Source: Streptomyces violaceus (GTDB taxonomy: Bacteria; Actinomycetota; Actinomycetes; Streptomycetales; Streptomycetaceae). Taken from it: a stretch of 7,701 nt of DNA. A program made the position numbers and the translations under genes. The stretch spans positions 4,749 to 12,449 of the forward strand of contig KL569153.1 in NCBI GenBank assembly GCA_000715635.1. Direction: 5' to 3'. Every line of letters starts with the position of its first letter. The first letter of the stretch is position 1. Below the pieces are notes generated by a model. It ran no database searches. It was not told where the DNA came from and saw nothing but the letters and a program-made list of their open reading frames with translations. Positions 1 through 5,431 of the stretch are shown here, in pieces.

Positions 1-869
1 GCGGCCTTGGCTTCCCGGGGACGGTCGGCGATCCAGGTGTTGGCGGCGACGGATGCCCGTACGACCGCCTCGACCACGTCCGGGTGCTTCGCCAGGAACG
101 TGGGCGAGACGATGACGTTCGTCGTGACGAACCGGCGACCGGGCCAGAGGTCCGCCTCGTCCAGCAGCACGCGCGCCCCCTCCGCGACGAGGATCGAGGC
201 GGTCGGCTCGGGAACCCAGGCGCCGTCCAGGGAGCCGGAGCGGAAGGCATCCACCGTCACCCGGTTGTCGGTGCGGACGAGGGAGACGTCGCCCCTGCCG
301 GTCGCCGGGTCGATTTTCCACCCACGGCTCGCCGCCCAGTGCAGGAAAGCCACATCCTGGGTGTTGCCCAGTTGCGGCGTGGCGATCCGTTTGCCCTTCA
401 CCTCGTTCAGGGAGCGAATGCGGTCGGGGTTCACCACGAGCCGTACGCCGCCGGAGGCGGAGCCTGCCACGATCCGCAGCGCGTCCCCGCCCGACCGCAG
501 ATATCCGTTGATCGCGGGCGAGGGGCCGGTCCACGCGATGTCCACGGAACCGGCGTTGAGGGCCTCGATCACGGTCGGGCCGGCGTTGAAGGTGCGGGGA
601 GCGACCTTCGTCCCCTTCAGCTCCCGGGCGAAGAAGCCTCGCTCGAGGCCGACGAGCGCCGTGGCGTGTGTGAGGTTGGGGAGGTAGCCGATACGCACGG
701 TGTCGACGGAGAGTTCGGGGCCCCGGGCGGGTGGCCCCGCCGCGCCTGCCGTGGTCGGCCGGTTCTTTCCGTATCCGCATCCGGCCAGCAGGCTCAGTGC
801 GGCGGTGAGCACCACCGCTGCTGCGGCCAGCCGGGTCAGGGGCCCTGACGGTGACGGGGCAGAGCGCAT
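1..869 (-). CDS. NitT/TauT (SsuA-like) ABC transporter substrate-binding lipoprotein, C-terminus cut by window edge
   Basis: This is an extracytoplasmic receptor for an ABC importer of the nitrate/sulfonate/taurine class. The start is ATG at 869, with AAGGA about 7 nt upstream on the minus strand. The N-terminus is a lipoprotein signal: a hydrophobic stretch at residues ~14-28 and then the lipobox LLAGC, with Cys31 as the lipidated residue. The mature part opens with RIGYLPNLTHATALVG, followed by ERGFF, FNAGPTVIEALNAGSVDIA and KGKRIATPQLGNTQDVAFL, a pattern typical of SsuA/NMT1-THI5-like receptors. About 289 residues are visible; family members are usually ~320-370, so only the C-terminal lobe end is missing. 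It lies 17 bp downstream of the MBL-hydrolase gene on the same strand, so the two are probably co-transcribed. Aliphatic sulfonates are the most likely ligand class, but nitrate, taurine or a thiamine precursor cannot be excluded. Its permease and ATPase genes, if present, would lie left of the window. Confidence 0.88.
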   Translation of the reverse strand, partial: MRSAPSPSGPLTRLAAAAVVLTAALSLLAGCGYGKNRPTTAGAAGPPARGPELSVDTVRIGYLPNLTHATALVGLERGFFARELKGTKVAPRTFNAGPTVIEALNAGSVDIAWTGPSPAINGYLRSGGDALRIVAGSASGGVRLVVNPDRIRSLNEVKGKRIATPQLGNTQDVAFLHWAASRGWKIDPATGRGDVSLVRTDNRVTVDAFRSGSLDGAWVPEPTASILVAEGARVLLDEADLWPGRRFVTTNVIVSPTFLAKHPDVVEAVVRASVAANTWIADRPREAKA

Positions 870-886
870 GGCTGGGTTCCTTGAGG

Positions 887-1669
887 TCAGGGGTGGAGAC
901 CGGCGGAGGGCGGGGAAGCTGCCGTGGGGAGGTGCGCCGTGAGGCCGGGGCGCGCCACGTCGATCGGCCCTGTGAAGGCCCGGGCGGCGGCGCTCACAGC
1001 AGCTGCGTGACCGGTGCCAGGCCACAGATGGGTGAGCAGTAGCCGTGCTGCCCCGGCCGCCTCAGCGTACTCACCCGCCAGACGTGCGCTCAAGAGGAAC
1101 TCCTCGTCAGCGCGCGGCACTTGGTCGACGTACGTGGCCTCGGACAGCAGGACGTCGGCGTCCCGCGCCAGGGCGGTCACCTCGGGGCTGGGCCCGGTGT
1201 CCCCCGTGTAGGCCAGGGACAAGCCGCCCGCGGTCAGCCGCACGCCCGCGTTGGGGACGAAGTGCGGCAGCAGGCGGGTGTCGATACGGAACGGGCCGAT
1301 CTCGAAGCTGTCACCGCCCCGGAACTCGCGCAGTTCGAAGGAGTCCCCCAGCATCCCGGGCCGGTCCAGGGAGAGCACGGCGTCGAGCGCGGACGGCAGC
1401 GTGTACACGGGCAGGGGCGCCGGTGGCTCCTCACTCAGGACGCGGGCGCGCAGCAGCGGGTTGAGGTCGGCGCAGTGGTCAGGGTGCCCGTGCGTGACGA
1501 GGACGGCGTCGACCTGCTCGGCCGTCGCGTACTCCTGCAGCGCGGGGAACGTCGCGTAGCCGGGGTCGACGAACAGGCGGAAACCCTCGCTCTCGACCAG
1601 ATATCCGCTGCACGGCTGGTCCTTGACCGGCCATGCTCCGCAGCCGCCGAGGACGGTGAGGTGCATCAT
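887..1669 (-). CDS. MBL-fold metallo-hydrolase (RNase Z/PhnP-like subgroup)
   Basis: This is a 260-residue protein of the metallo-beta-lactamase fold, likely a cytoplasmic dinuclear-metal hydrolase. The metal-binding set is visible in order: THGHPDH with His60, His62, Asp64 and His65; His136 in LLPHFVPNAG; Asp157 in YTGDTGPSPE; and His214 in LLLTHLWPGT. The start region is MMHLTVLGGCGAWP, which is normal for this subgroup. Two ATG codons are adjacent (1669 and 1666); AGGAA lies 6 nt before the first, so 1669 is chosen. No signal peptide is seen. It is the first gene of the leftward unit, directly upstream of the sulfonate-type receptor. The substrate cannot be read from the sequence: relatives include phosphodiesterases (PhnP), tRNase Z-like proteins and uncharacterised esterases. 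A link with sulfur or phosphorus ester metabolism is only suggested by its neighbours. Confidence 0.9.
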   Translation of the reverse strand: MMHLTVLGGCGAWPVKDQPCSGYLVESEGFRLFVDPGYATFPALQEYATAEQVDAVLVTHGHPDHCADLNPLLRARVLSEEPPAPLPVYTLPSALDAVLSLDRPGMLGDSFELREFRGGDSFEIGPFRIDTRLLPHFVPNAGVRLTAGGLSLAYTGDTGPSPEVTALARDADVLLSEATYVDQVPRADEEFLLSARLAGEYAEAAGAARLLLTHLWPGTGHAAAVSAAARAFTGPIDVARPGLTAHLPTAASPPSAGLHP

Positions 1670-1718
1670 GCGGTGTTCCTGTTCAGACGTGGGCTTTGTG
1701 AGTTGACGGGGATTTCCG

Positions 1719-1746
1719 ATCTTACGCCCGATCCGGGAGTGCTCAA
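1719..1746 (-). promoter_or_regulatory. Candidate promoter for the MBL-hydrolase/receptor unit
   Basis: On the minus strand TTGAGC (1746-1741) and TAAGAT (1724-1719) are separated by 16 bp. They match the vegetative -35 and -10 consensus at 4 and 4-5 positions respectively. A start site near 1712 would leave a leader of about 43 nt before the ATG at 1669. The -35 hexamer lies inside the left arm of the inverted repeat 1742-1772, so a repressor bound there would block it. This is predicted from sequence only. Confidence 0.45.
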
Positions 1747-1772
1747 CTCAGCGTGATCGAGGTTGAGTTGAG
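1742..1772. repeat. Inverted repeat with 9-bp arms, candidate operator
   Basis: CTCAACTCA (1742-1750) and TGAGTTGAG (1764-1772) are perfect reverse complements with a 13-bp spacer. The half-site core TGAGTTGA recurs at 1699-1706. The left arm overlaps the -35 element of the candidate leftward promoter, as expected for a repressor site. The cognate regulator is not in the window. Confidence 0.5.
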
Positions 1773-1788
1773 GGTTCAAGGATTAGGG

Positions 1789-1803
1789 GATTCGGGTCGA
1801 ATC
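1789..1803. repeat. Short perfect inverted repeat GATTCG-N3-CGAATC
   Basis: There are 6-bp arms at 1789-1794 and 1798-1803 around a 3-bp centre. It could be a small operator or a chance palindrome. It is not followed by a T run, so a terminator role is unlikely. Confidence 0.3.
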
Positions 1804-1881
1804 AGCCGGTCGACGGGCCTCCAGGAGACTTCTCGGACAATCGGATGGCTCTCGCAAACTGCAATGTGCACCGTTCTTCGC

Positions 1882-1923
1882 CGCCCGGAATACCCCCTTC
1901 CTCTTCTTGGCCGCGGCCGGGCG
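1882..1923. repeat. Long-loop inverted repeat CGCCCGG / CCGGGCG
   Basis: Seven-base arms at 1882-1888 and 1917-1923 are perfect complements separated by 28 nt that include a pyrimidine-rich run. If transcribed it could fold as a GC-rich hairpin in a leader RNA. In DNA of this GC content such matches also arise by chance. Confidence 0.25.
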
Positions 1924-2007
1924 AAAGTAAGTGTTATGAGGGGTGCGAGTCCCCGGGGGCGCCTGACAACAGGAGATGCGTCGATTGTCCAGTTCACCCC
2001 GATTTCG

Positions 2008-2026
2008 TGATAAGGCGCGCTTATCA
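2008..2026. repeat. Perfect inverted repeat TGATAAG-N5-CTTATCA, candidate operator
   Basis: Seven-bp arms (2008-2014 and 2020-2026) flank GCGCG. AT-rich arms of this kind are unusual in such GC-rich DNA, and the 19-bp size suits a dimeric helix-turn-helix regulator. The left arm contains GATAAG (2009-2014), which can be read as a poor -10 element placed 18 bp after TTGTCC (1985-1990). If so, a bound protein would cover the -10 and start of an upstream rightward promoter. I cannot name the regulator family. Confidence 0.45.
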
Positions 2027-2037
2027 GTGCTGCGAGG

Positions 2038-2115
2038 ATGGTGGGTGTGTCAGGAGTGAAGCATTCTTGGCTGAAAGGCGCTCTGGACGGATGGGGCAGA
2101 AGTTTCTTTGGTTGA
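2038..2115 (+). CDS. Possible 25-residue leader peptide or small ORF (weak)
   Basis: A frame opens with ATG at 2038 (alternative GTG at 2041 or 2047) and stops at 2113-2115. GAGG (2034-2037) abuts the ATG but is well placed, 9 nt away, for the GTG at 2047. The peptide would be small, basic to neutral, with two Trp, a KHSWLKG segment and a Phe-Phe-Gly end. It lies just downstream of the palindrome 2008-2026 and overlaps the -35 of the downstream promoter. Codon third positions show no Streptomyces bias. It could be a leader peptide or nothing; no family is recognised. Confidence 0.15.
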   Translation: MVGVSGVKHSWLKGALDGWGRSFFG

Positions 2116-2127
2116 CAGTGATGTCAA
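2112..2127. repeat. Inverted repeat TTGACA-N4-TGTCAA on the -35, candidate operator
   Basis: Six-bp perfect arms (2112-2117 and 2122-2127) surround GTGA, making a 16-bp site with dyad symmetry whose left arm is the -35 hexamer. A smaller palindrome, TTGGCCAA (2142-2149), lies near the predicted start site. The layout mirrors that of the divergent promoter, where a repeat also covers the -35. Confidence 0.5.
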
Positions 2128-2141
2128 GCACTTGCAACGAT
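2112..2141 (+). promoter_or_regulatory. Candidate promoter for the sulfotransferase operon
   Basis: A perfect -35 consensus TTGACA (2112-2117) is followed after 18 bp by AACGAT (2136-2141), a partial -10 match keeping the second, fifth and sixth positions. A start site near 2148 would give a leader of about 60 nt. A second possible -10, TAGAGT (2153-2158), pairs less well with TTGCAA (2132-2137) at 15 bp. The -35 is one arm of the inverted repeat 2112-2127, implying repression. Confidence 0.45.
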
Positions 2142-2212
2142 TTGGCCAACATTAGAGTCAGAGTTGTTCGCTGCGTGCCAAAAGGCATCGGCGGACAAGT
2201 GAGGGGATGACT

Positions 2213-3205
2213 GTGCAGCAACAGGTTCCGGATGTCGGCGGTATACGCGCGGAAAGAGTCGTCGTTGTCTCGCTGATGAAATCCGGCACCCATCTCGTGC
2301 AGGAACTGATGCTGGCTCTCGGCTACAAGATTTACGGCCAGTCCAGGATTCCGCAGGAAAATCGGCCCATTTTGGGTGACGAGACTCGTGATCGAGTCGT
2401 GCGCATGGTGCACGGCGACCAGGCGGCCGATGCCCTCAGGGCGCAGGGTGAAGAGGCCTTCCGGGCCGGCGCCGACCAGGCGTGGGAGGCACTCGGCTGG
2501 GCATGGCAGCAGCGTCTCGGAATGCCTTTGGTCAACCGCTACGGCGCTCAGCTCACTCACACCGAGCCCGTCGATCAGGCCCTGCGGCGCACCTCCGGCA
2601 CGCCTTTCTCCTGGACGCCGGAGAACACTTGCTGGATCATTCCCGAACTCGACATCAAGAAGGTCGACGGGAAGTTCATCGAGGAATGGACGAGCACCGG
2701 TGAGCCGCGGATCCTCTTCATGTACCGTGATCCCCGCGATATGGTCCTTTCGATGGTGAACTTCCTGCTCGGGAAGACCGCAAAGGGATTCGGCAACTTC
2801 AGCGAGTTTCAAATTTTCAACAACATTCTGGCAGCCAAGGGCTCCTTGGAGGAGCGCCTTCTTTACGCGCTGTCGGATCCGGCCTTCCCGGGCAGCGGTG
2901 ACCATGAGCGGATGCTCTGGCTCCTGAACCACTCCAAGGTCTGCAACATCTCTTTCGAGGAAATGGTGGGGGCACGGGGCGGTGGCTCGGCTGAGGCCCA
3001 ACTCGACACCGTACGGCGCGTGATCGAGTTCGTCGGTGCCGACGCGGACCCCGAGAAGACCGCTGACGGGATCTTCAGCAGGGACTCGTTCTCCTTCTTC
3101 AAGGGCCAGATCGGCAGTTGGCGGGAGGCGTTCACCCCCCGGGTCGAGCAACTGGCCCACGAGCGCCTGGCCAAGGCCCTGGAGCTGTACGGCTACCAGG
3201 CCTGA
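2213..3205 (+). CDS. PAPS-dependent sulfotransferase family protein
   Basis: This soluble enzyme is expected to transfer a sulfuryl group from PAPS to a hydroxyl or amino group of an unknown small molecule. Numbered from the GTG at 2213 (330 residues), the 5'-phosphosulfate loop is SLMKSGTHL at 20-28 (Lys23). The 3'-phosphate motif is RDPRDMVLS at 172-180, after a hydrophobic strand ILFMY. The PAPS-contacting C-terminal segment FFKGQIGSWREAFT is at 295-308, the counterpart of the RKGxxGDWKxxF motif. His116 in LTHTEP is a possible catalytic base (inference). GTG 2213 is preferred because GAGGGG ends 6 nt before it but abuts the ATG at 2207. The distance between the two PAPS motifs (~150 residues) is much longer than the ~85 of cytosolic sulfotransferases, so an insertion is present. 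Its first codons are far less GC-biased than its neighbours'. First gene of the rightward operon. Confidence 0.88.
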   Translation: MQQQVPDVGGIRAERVVVVSLMKSGTHLVQELMLALGYKIYGQSRIPQENRPILGDETRDRVVRMVHGDQAADALRAQGEEAFRAGADQAWEALGWAWQQRLGMPLVNRYGAQLTHTEPVDQALRRTSGTPFSWTPENTCWIIPELDIKKVDGKFIEEWTSTGEPRILFMYRDPRDMVLSMVNFLLGKTAKGFGNFSEFQIFNNILAAKGSLEERLLYALSDPAFPGSGDHERMLWLLNHSKVCNISFEEMVGARGGGSAEAQLDTVRRVIEFVGADADPEKTADGIFSRDSFSFFKGQIGSWREAFTPRVEQLAHERLAKALELYGYQA

Positions 3206-3275
3206 CCCCCCGCCCTGGGCCGTCGCCCGCGGACGCTGTTCCCTCGCACGCCGAAACAAGGAGCTCCGAAGCCGC

Positions 3276-4586
3276 ATGACCAAGGCCACCAGCCGGACAC
3301 GCACCCTCGTGCTCGTGATGAGACGCGGGCTGAGCACGTCTCCGGACCACGTTCAGACCATGCTCGACCTGGACATACGGACCCACCTCCTCACCGTCGA
3401 CACCGAGCCCTGGGCGAACGATCCCCGCTTCGCCTCCGTGCGCCGGCTCCCGCACGACGCCGACCAGCGTGACTTCGTGAAGGCCGCCGTCGAGACCGCC
3501 CGGGAACGTGACGCCTCCGCTGTCGTCACCTTCATCGAGCCGGACATCGAGATCGTCGAGGAGGCCAATGCGGAACTCGGCCTCGACTGGGCGGTCCCCG
3601 AGGCCGCCCGCATCTGCCGCGACAAGCACCGTCAGCGGATGTTCCTGGCCGAGCACGACATCCCGTCGGTCTGGTTCCACCCGGTCACCGACATCGAGTC
3701 GGCCGTCGAGGCGGCAACCGCCCGAGGACTGCCGCTCATGGTCAAGCCGACCCGGGCCGCCGCCAGCGACTGCGTCGAACTCGTCAGCGACGTGGACCGG
3801 TTGAGGGCCTCCCTCAAGGTGATCCAGGGCTATATCGAAAGCGGCCGCAACTTCTACTTCTCCGGCGCCCCGGAGTCCTGGGCGGTCCTGGAGGAGTACC
3901 TGCCGGGCGAGGAGATCACCCTCGACGGTGTCGTACTCGACGGGCAGTTCGTCCTCGGCGGCGTCCACAACAAGAAGCACTCGGCCGGCCCGCACTTCGA
4001 AGAGGACCTGTACACGCTGCCGTTCAAGACCCCGGAGCACGAGGAAGAGGTCGCCGGCATCGCCGCTCGCATCACCCGTGCACTCGGCGTGAAGCACGGC
4101 CTGTTCAACGCCGAGATGCGGCAGGACGCCGAAGGCCGGTACCGGGTCATCGAGTTCTCGATCCGTGTCTCCGGCGGCCACGTGTACCGGCACATCAAGG
4201 ACGTGTACGCCATCGACTTCGTGCGCATGTTCCTGCGCGCGGCGTGCGGCGAGAGCGTCGAGGACATCCTCGCCCAGGAGAACCAGAAGCAGCCGCCTCG
4301 GATGACCGTGTGCGCCAAGGTCATCTACCGCAACGGGCGTGTCGTGCGCAACAGCGTGGGCGAGGCCATGCACTCGCCGTACCTCCGTACGTACTTTCCC
4401 GTGGCCAAGCCCGGCACGGACGTCGTCTCCGGTGAGAACGGCTTCGACTTCACCGGCCTGCTGTCCGTGTGGCACCCCTGGCAGCCCGGCCAGGACCCCG
4501 CCGTCGTCCACGACGTGGCACGCACCCTCGCGGAGAAGCTCGACGTGGAAGTGGCCGACGAGACGCAAGGGCAGAAGGCTCCGTGA
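3276..4586 (+). CDS. ATP-grasp domain ligase (L-amino-acid-ligase/carnosine-synthase-like)
   Basis: This is a 436-residue enzyme expected to activate a carboxylate as acyl phosphate with ATP and join it to an amine or similar nucleophile. The layout is typical: an N-terminal preATP-grasp half (to ~110), a lid region with the ATP-contacting Lys157 in LPLMVKPT, LEEYLPGEEITLDG in the middle, and the metal site at the C-terminal end of the fold. There Glu280 lies in FNAEMR and Glu293 in VIEFSIRVSGGH. The usual Asn of the E-x-N-x-R motif is Ser295, while Arg297 is kept. A C-terminal extension of ~100 residues follows, as in amino-acid ligases of this group. Start ATG 3276 is preceded by AAGGAG with a rather long 12-nt spacer; upstream in-frame sequence lies inside the sulfotransferase gene. 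The stop overlaps the next start (GTGA), so translation is probably coupled. The substrate pair is unknown. Confidence 0.87.
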   Translation: MTKATSRTRTLVLVMRRGLSTSPDHVQTMLDLDIRTHLLTVDTEPWANDPRFASVRRLPHDADQRDFVKAAVETARERDASAVVTFIEPDIEIVEEANAELGLDWAVPEAARICRDKHRQRMFLAEHDIPSVWFHPVTDIESAVEAATARGLPLMVKPTRAAASDCVELVSDVDRLRASLKVIQGYIESGRNFYFSGAPESWAVLEEYLPGEEITLDGVVLDGQFVLGGVHNKKHSAGPHFEEDLYTLPFKTPEHEEEVAGIAARITRALGVKHGLFNAEMRQDAEGRYRVIEFSIRVSGGHVYRHIKDVYAIDFVRMFLRAACGESVEDILAQENQKQPPRMTVCAKVIYRNGRVVRNSVGEAMHSPYLRTYFPVAKPGTDVVSGENGFDFTGLLSVWHPWQPGQDPAVVHDVARTLAEKLDVEVADETQGQKAP

Positions 4587-5425
4587 CCGCGTCGCGTCCC
4601 GGCAGACGTCGCTGGGCCGTCGGCGGCGCGATGCTGTCGGTGGCCCTCCTCACCGCGTCCTGCGGTGAGGGCGCCGCCGGCAAGGCCGTGTCACCGAGGG
4701 TCAAGAACGTCACGCTGGTGAAGTCCGGGAAGATCGTGGTGTGCACCAACGTGCCCTACGAGCCGTTCTCCTTCACCCGGAACGGCGAGGTCGTCGGCTT
4801 CGACATCGCGCTCATGGACAAGGTGGCCCGGCGGCTCGGAGTGAAGCAGGAGATCGTCGACATCGACTTCGACCCGATCCGGAGCGGCGCGGCGCTCAAC
4901 TCCGGCAAGTGCGACGTCGCGGCGGCCGGCATCACGATCACGGAGGAGCGCAGAAAGAACGTCGCCTTCTCGGACTCGTACTTCGACGAGGCGCTCAGCC
5001 TGATGAGCCCCGAGGGCAAGCCGGTGGCCACGCTCGACGAGGCCAGGGCCGGAAAGAAGCGCGTCGGCGTGCTGACCGGCACGACCAGCATGAAGGCCGC
5101 CATGGACGAGGGCATCGAGCCTCAGGAGTACAAGGACTCCGGCAAGCAGCTCACCGCCCTGCGCTCGGGGAGCGTCGACGTCATCGTGCAGGACCTCCCC
5201 GTGGTCACCAGCTGGCTCAAGAAGCCCGAACTGGCCGGGAAGTTCACAGCAGGACAGCCCATCAGCACCGGAGCGCACTACGGCTTCGTCGTGAAGAAGA
5301 AGGGCAGTGATCACCTGCTCAAGGTGATCAACGAGGTGATCGCCGACGCGAAGCGGGACGGCAGCTACGCCCGGCTCCACCAGAAGTGGCTCGGTGTCCC
5401 ACCCGAGCAGAGCGCGACTTCCTGA
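4583..5425 (+). CDS. Polar amino acid ABC transporter substrate-binding lipoprotein
   Basis: This 280-residue receptor belongs to the SBP_bac_3 (GlnH/FliY) family and is anchored outside the membrane. The start is GTG 4583, overlapping the previous stop by 4 bp, with GAAGG 4 nt upstream. A basic N-terminus and hydrophobic stretch lead to a slightly non-standard lipobox, LTASC, with Cys27 lipidated. The mature domain begins around IVVCTNVPYEPFSF and has the signature GFDIALMDKVARRLG (from Gly72). GITITEERRK supplies Arg123, the position that binds the alpha-carboxylate in this family. Asp204 in VIVQDLPVV is at the place of the alpha-amino contact. Conservation of both suggests an amino acid or a compound with a free alpha-amino-acid head. 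The order receptor-permease-ATPase with tiny gaps gives a complete importer. The exact ligand cannot be read from sequence. Confidence 0.92.
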   Translation: MTASRPGRRRWAVGGAMLSVALLTASCGEGAAGKAVSPRVKNVTLVKSGKIVVCTNVPYEPFSFTRNGEVVGFDIALMDKVARRLGVKQEIVDIDFDPIRSGAALNSGKCDVAAAGITITEERRKNVAFSDSYFDEALSLMSPEGKPVATLDEARAGKKRVGVLTGTTSMKAAMDEGIEPQEYKDSGKQLTALRSGSVDVIVQDLPVVTSWLKKPELAGKFTAGQPISTGAHYGFVVKKKGSDHLLKVINEVIADAKRDGSYARLHQKWLGVPPEQSATS

Positions 5426-5431
5426 GGAGCC

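Larger units (their letters stand above)
1670..2212. other. Divergent control region between the two transcription units
   Basis: No conventional gene is convincing here. Open frames in this stretch lack the G/C third-position bias of the genes around it and lack good ribosome binding sites. The region is clearly richer in A+T than the rest of the window. It contains candidate promoters facing both ways and a cluster of perfect short inverted repeats, at 1742-1772, 1789-1803, 1882-1923, 2008-2026, 2112-2127 and 2142-2149. The 8-mer TGAGTTGA occurs at 1699-1706 and 1764-1771, and its reverse complement TCAACTCA at 1743-1750. One very short frame (2038-2115) is listed separately as a weak candidate. 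Confidence 0.75.

Noticed and set aside
7..848. Two overlapping plus-strand open frames (7-687 and 84-848)
   Set aside because: They are antisense to the receptor gene, which has a lipobox, a family signature and a ribosome binding site. The plus-strand frames have Arg/Ser/Pro-rich, family-less translations typical of shadows in GC-rich DNA.
1940..1954. T-arm-like stem-loop GGGG-TGCGAGT-CCCC, considered as a tRNA remnant
   Set aside because: No matching acceptor, D-arm or anticodon-arm pairing was found around it, and the loop lacks the standard TTC. It is probably a chance hairpin.
1845..2210. Cys-rich 121-residue plus-strand frame ending in an ATGA overlap with the sulfotransferase
   Set aside because: It has no ribosome binding site and no G/C third-position bias, uses rare codons (ATA, AGA, TTG), and runs through the inverted repeats and promoter elements. 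The many Cys codons look like a by-product of TGC/TGT in non-coding DNA.
3206..3275. Small hairpin GGGC-CGTC-GCCC in the gap after the sulfotransferase, considered as a terminator
   Set aside because: The stem is only 4 bp and no T run follows. The next gene has its own ribosome binding site, and operon continuity is more likely.
3036..3275. In-frame upstream extension of the ATP-grasp gene
   Set aside because: It overlaps the sulfotransferase C-terminus in another frame and is low-complexity Arg/Pro/Ser. ATG 3276, with AAGGAG upstream, is the natural start.
2024..3337. 437-residue minus-strand frame opposite the sulfotransferase
   Set aside because: No recognisable motifs; the opposite strand encodes a protein with all sulfotransferase motifs.
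3132..4568. 478-residue minus-strand frame opposite the ATP-grasp gene
   Set aside because: The translation is Val/Asp/Gly/His-rich, as expected from the complement of biased codons. The plus strand carries the ATP-grasp motifs.
4469..4582. In-frame upstream extension of the amino-acid receptor
   Set aside because: It would place an Arg-rich stretch ahead of the signal peptide and lies within the ATP-grasp gene. GTG 4583 gives a proper lipoprotein signal.
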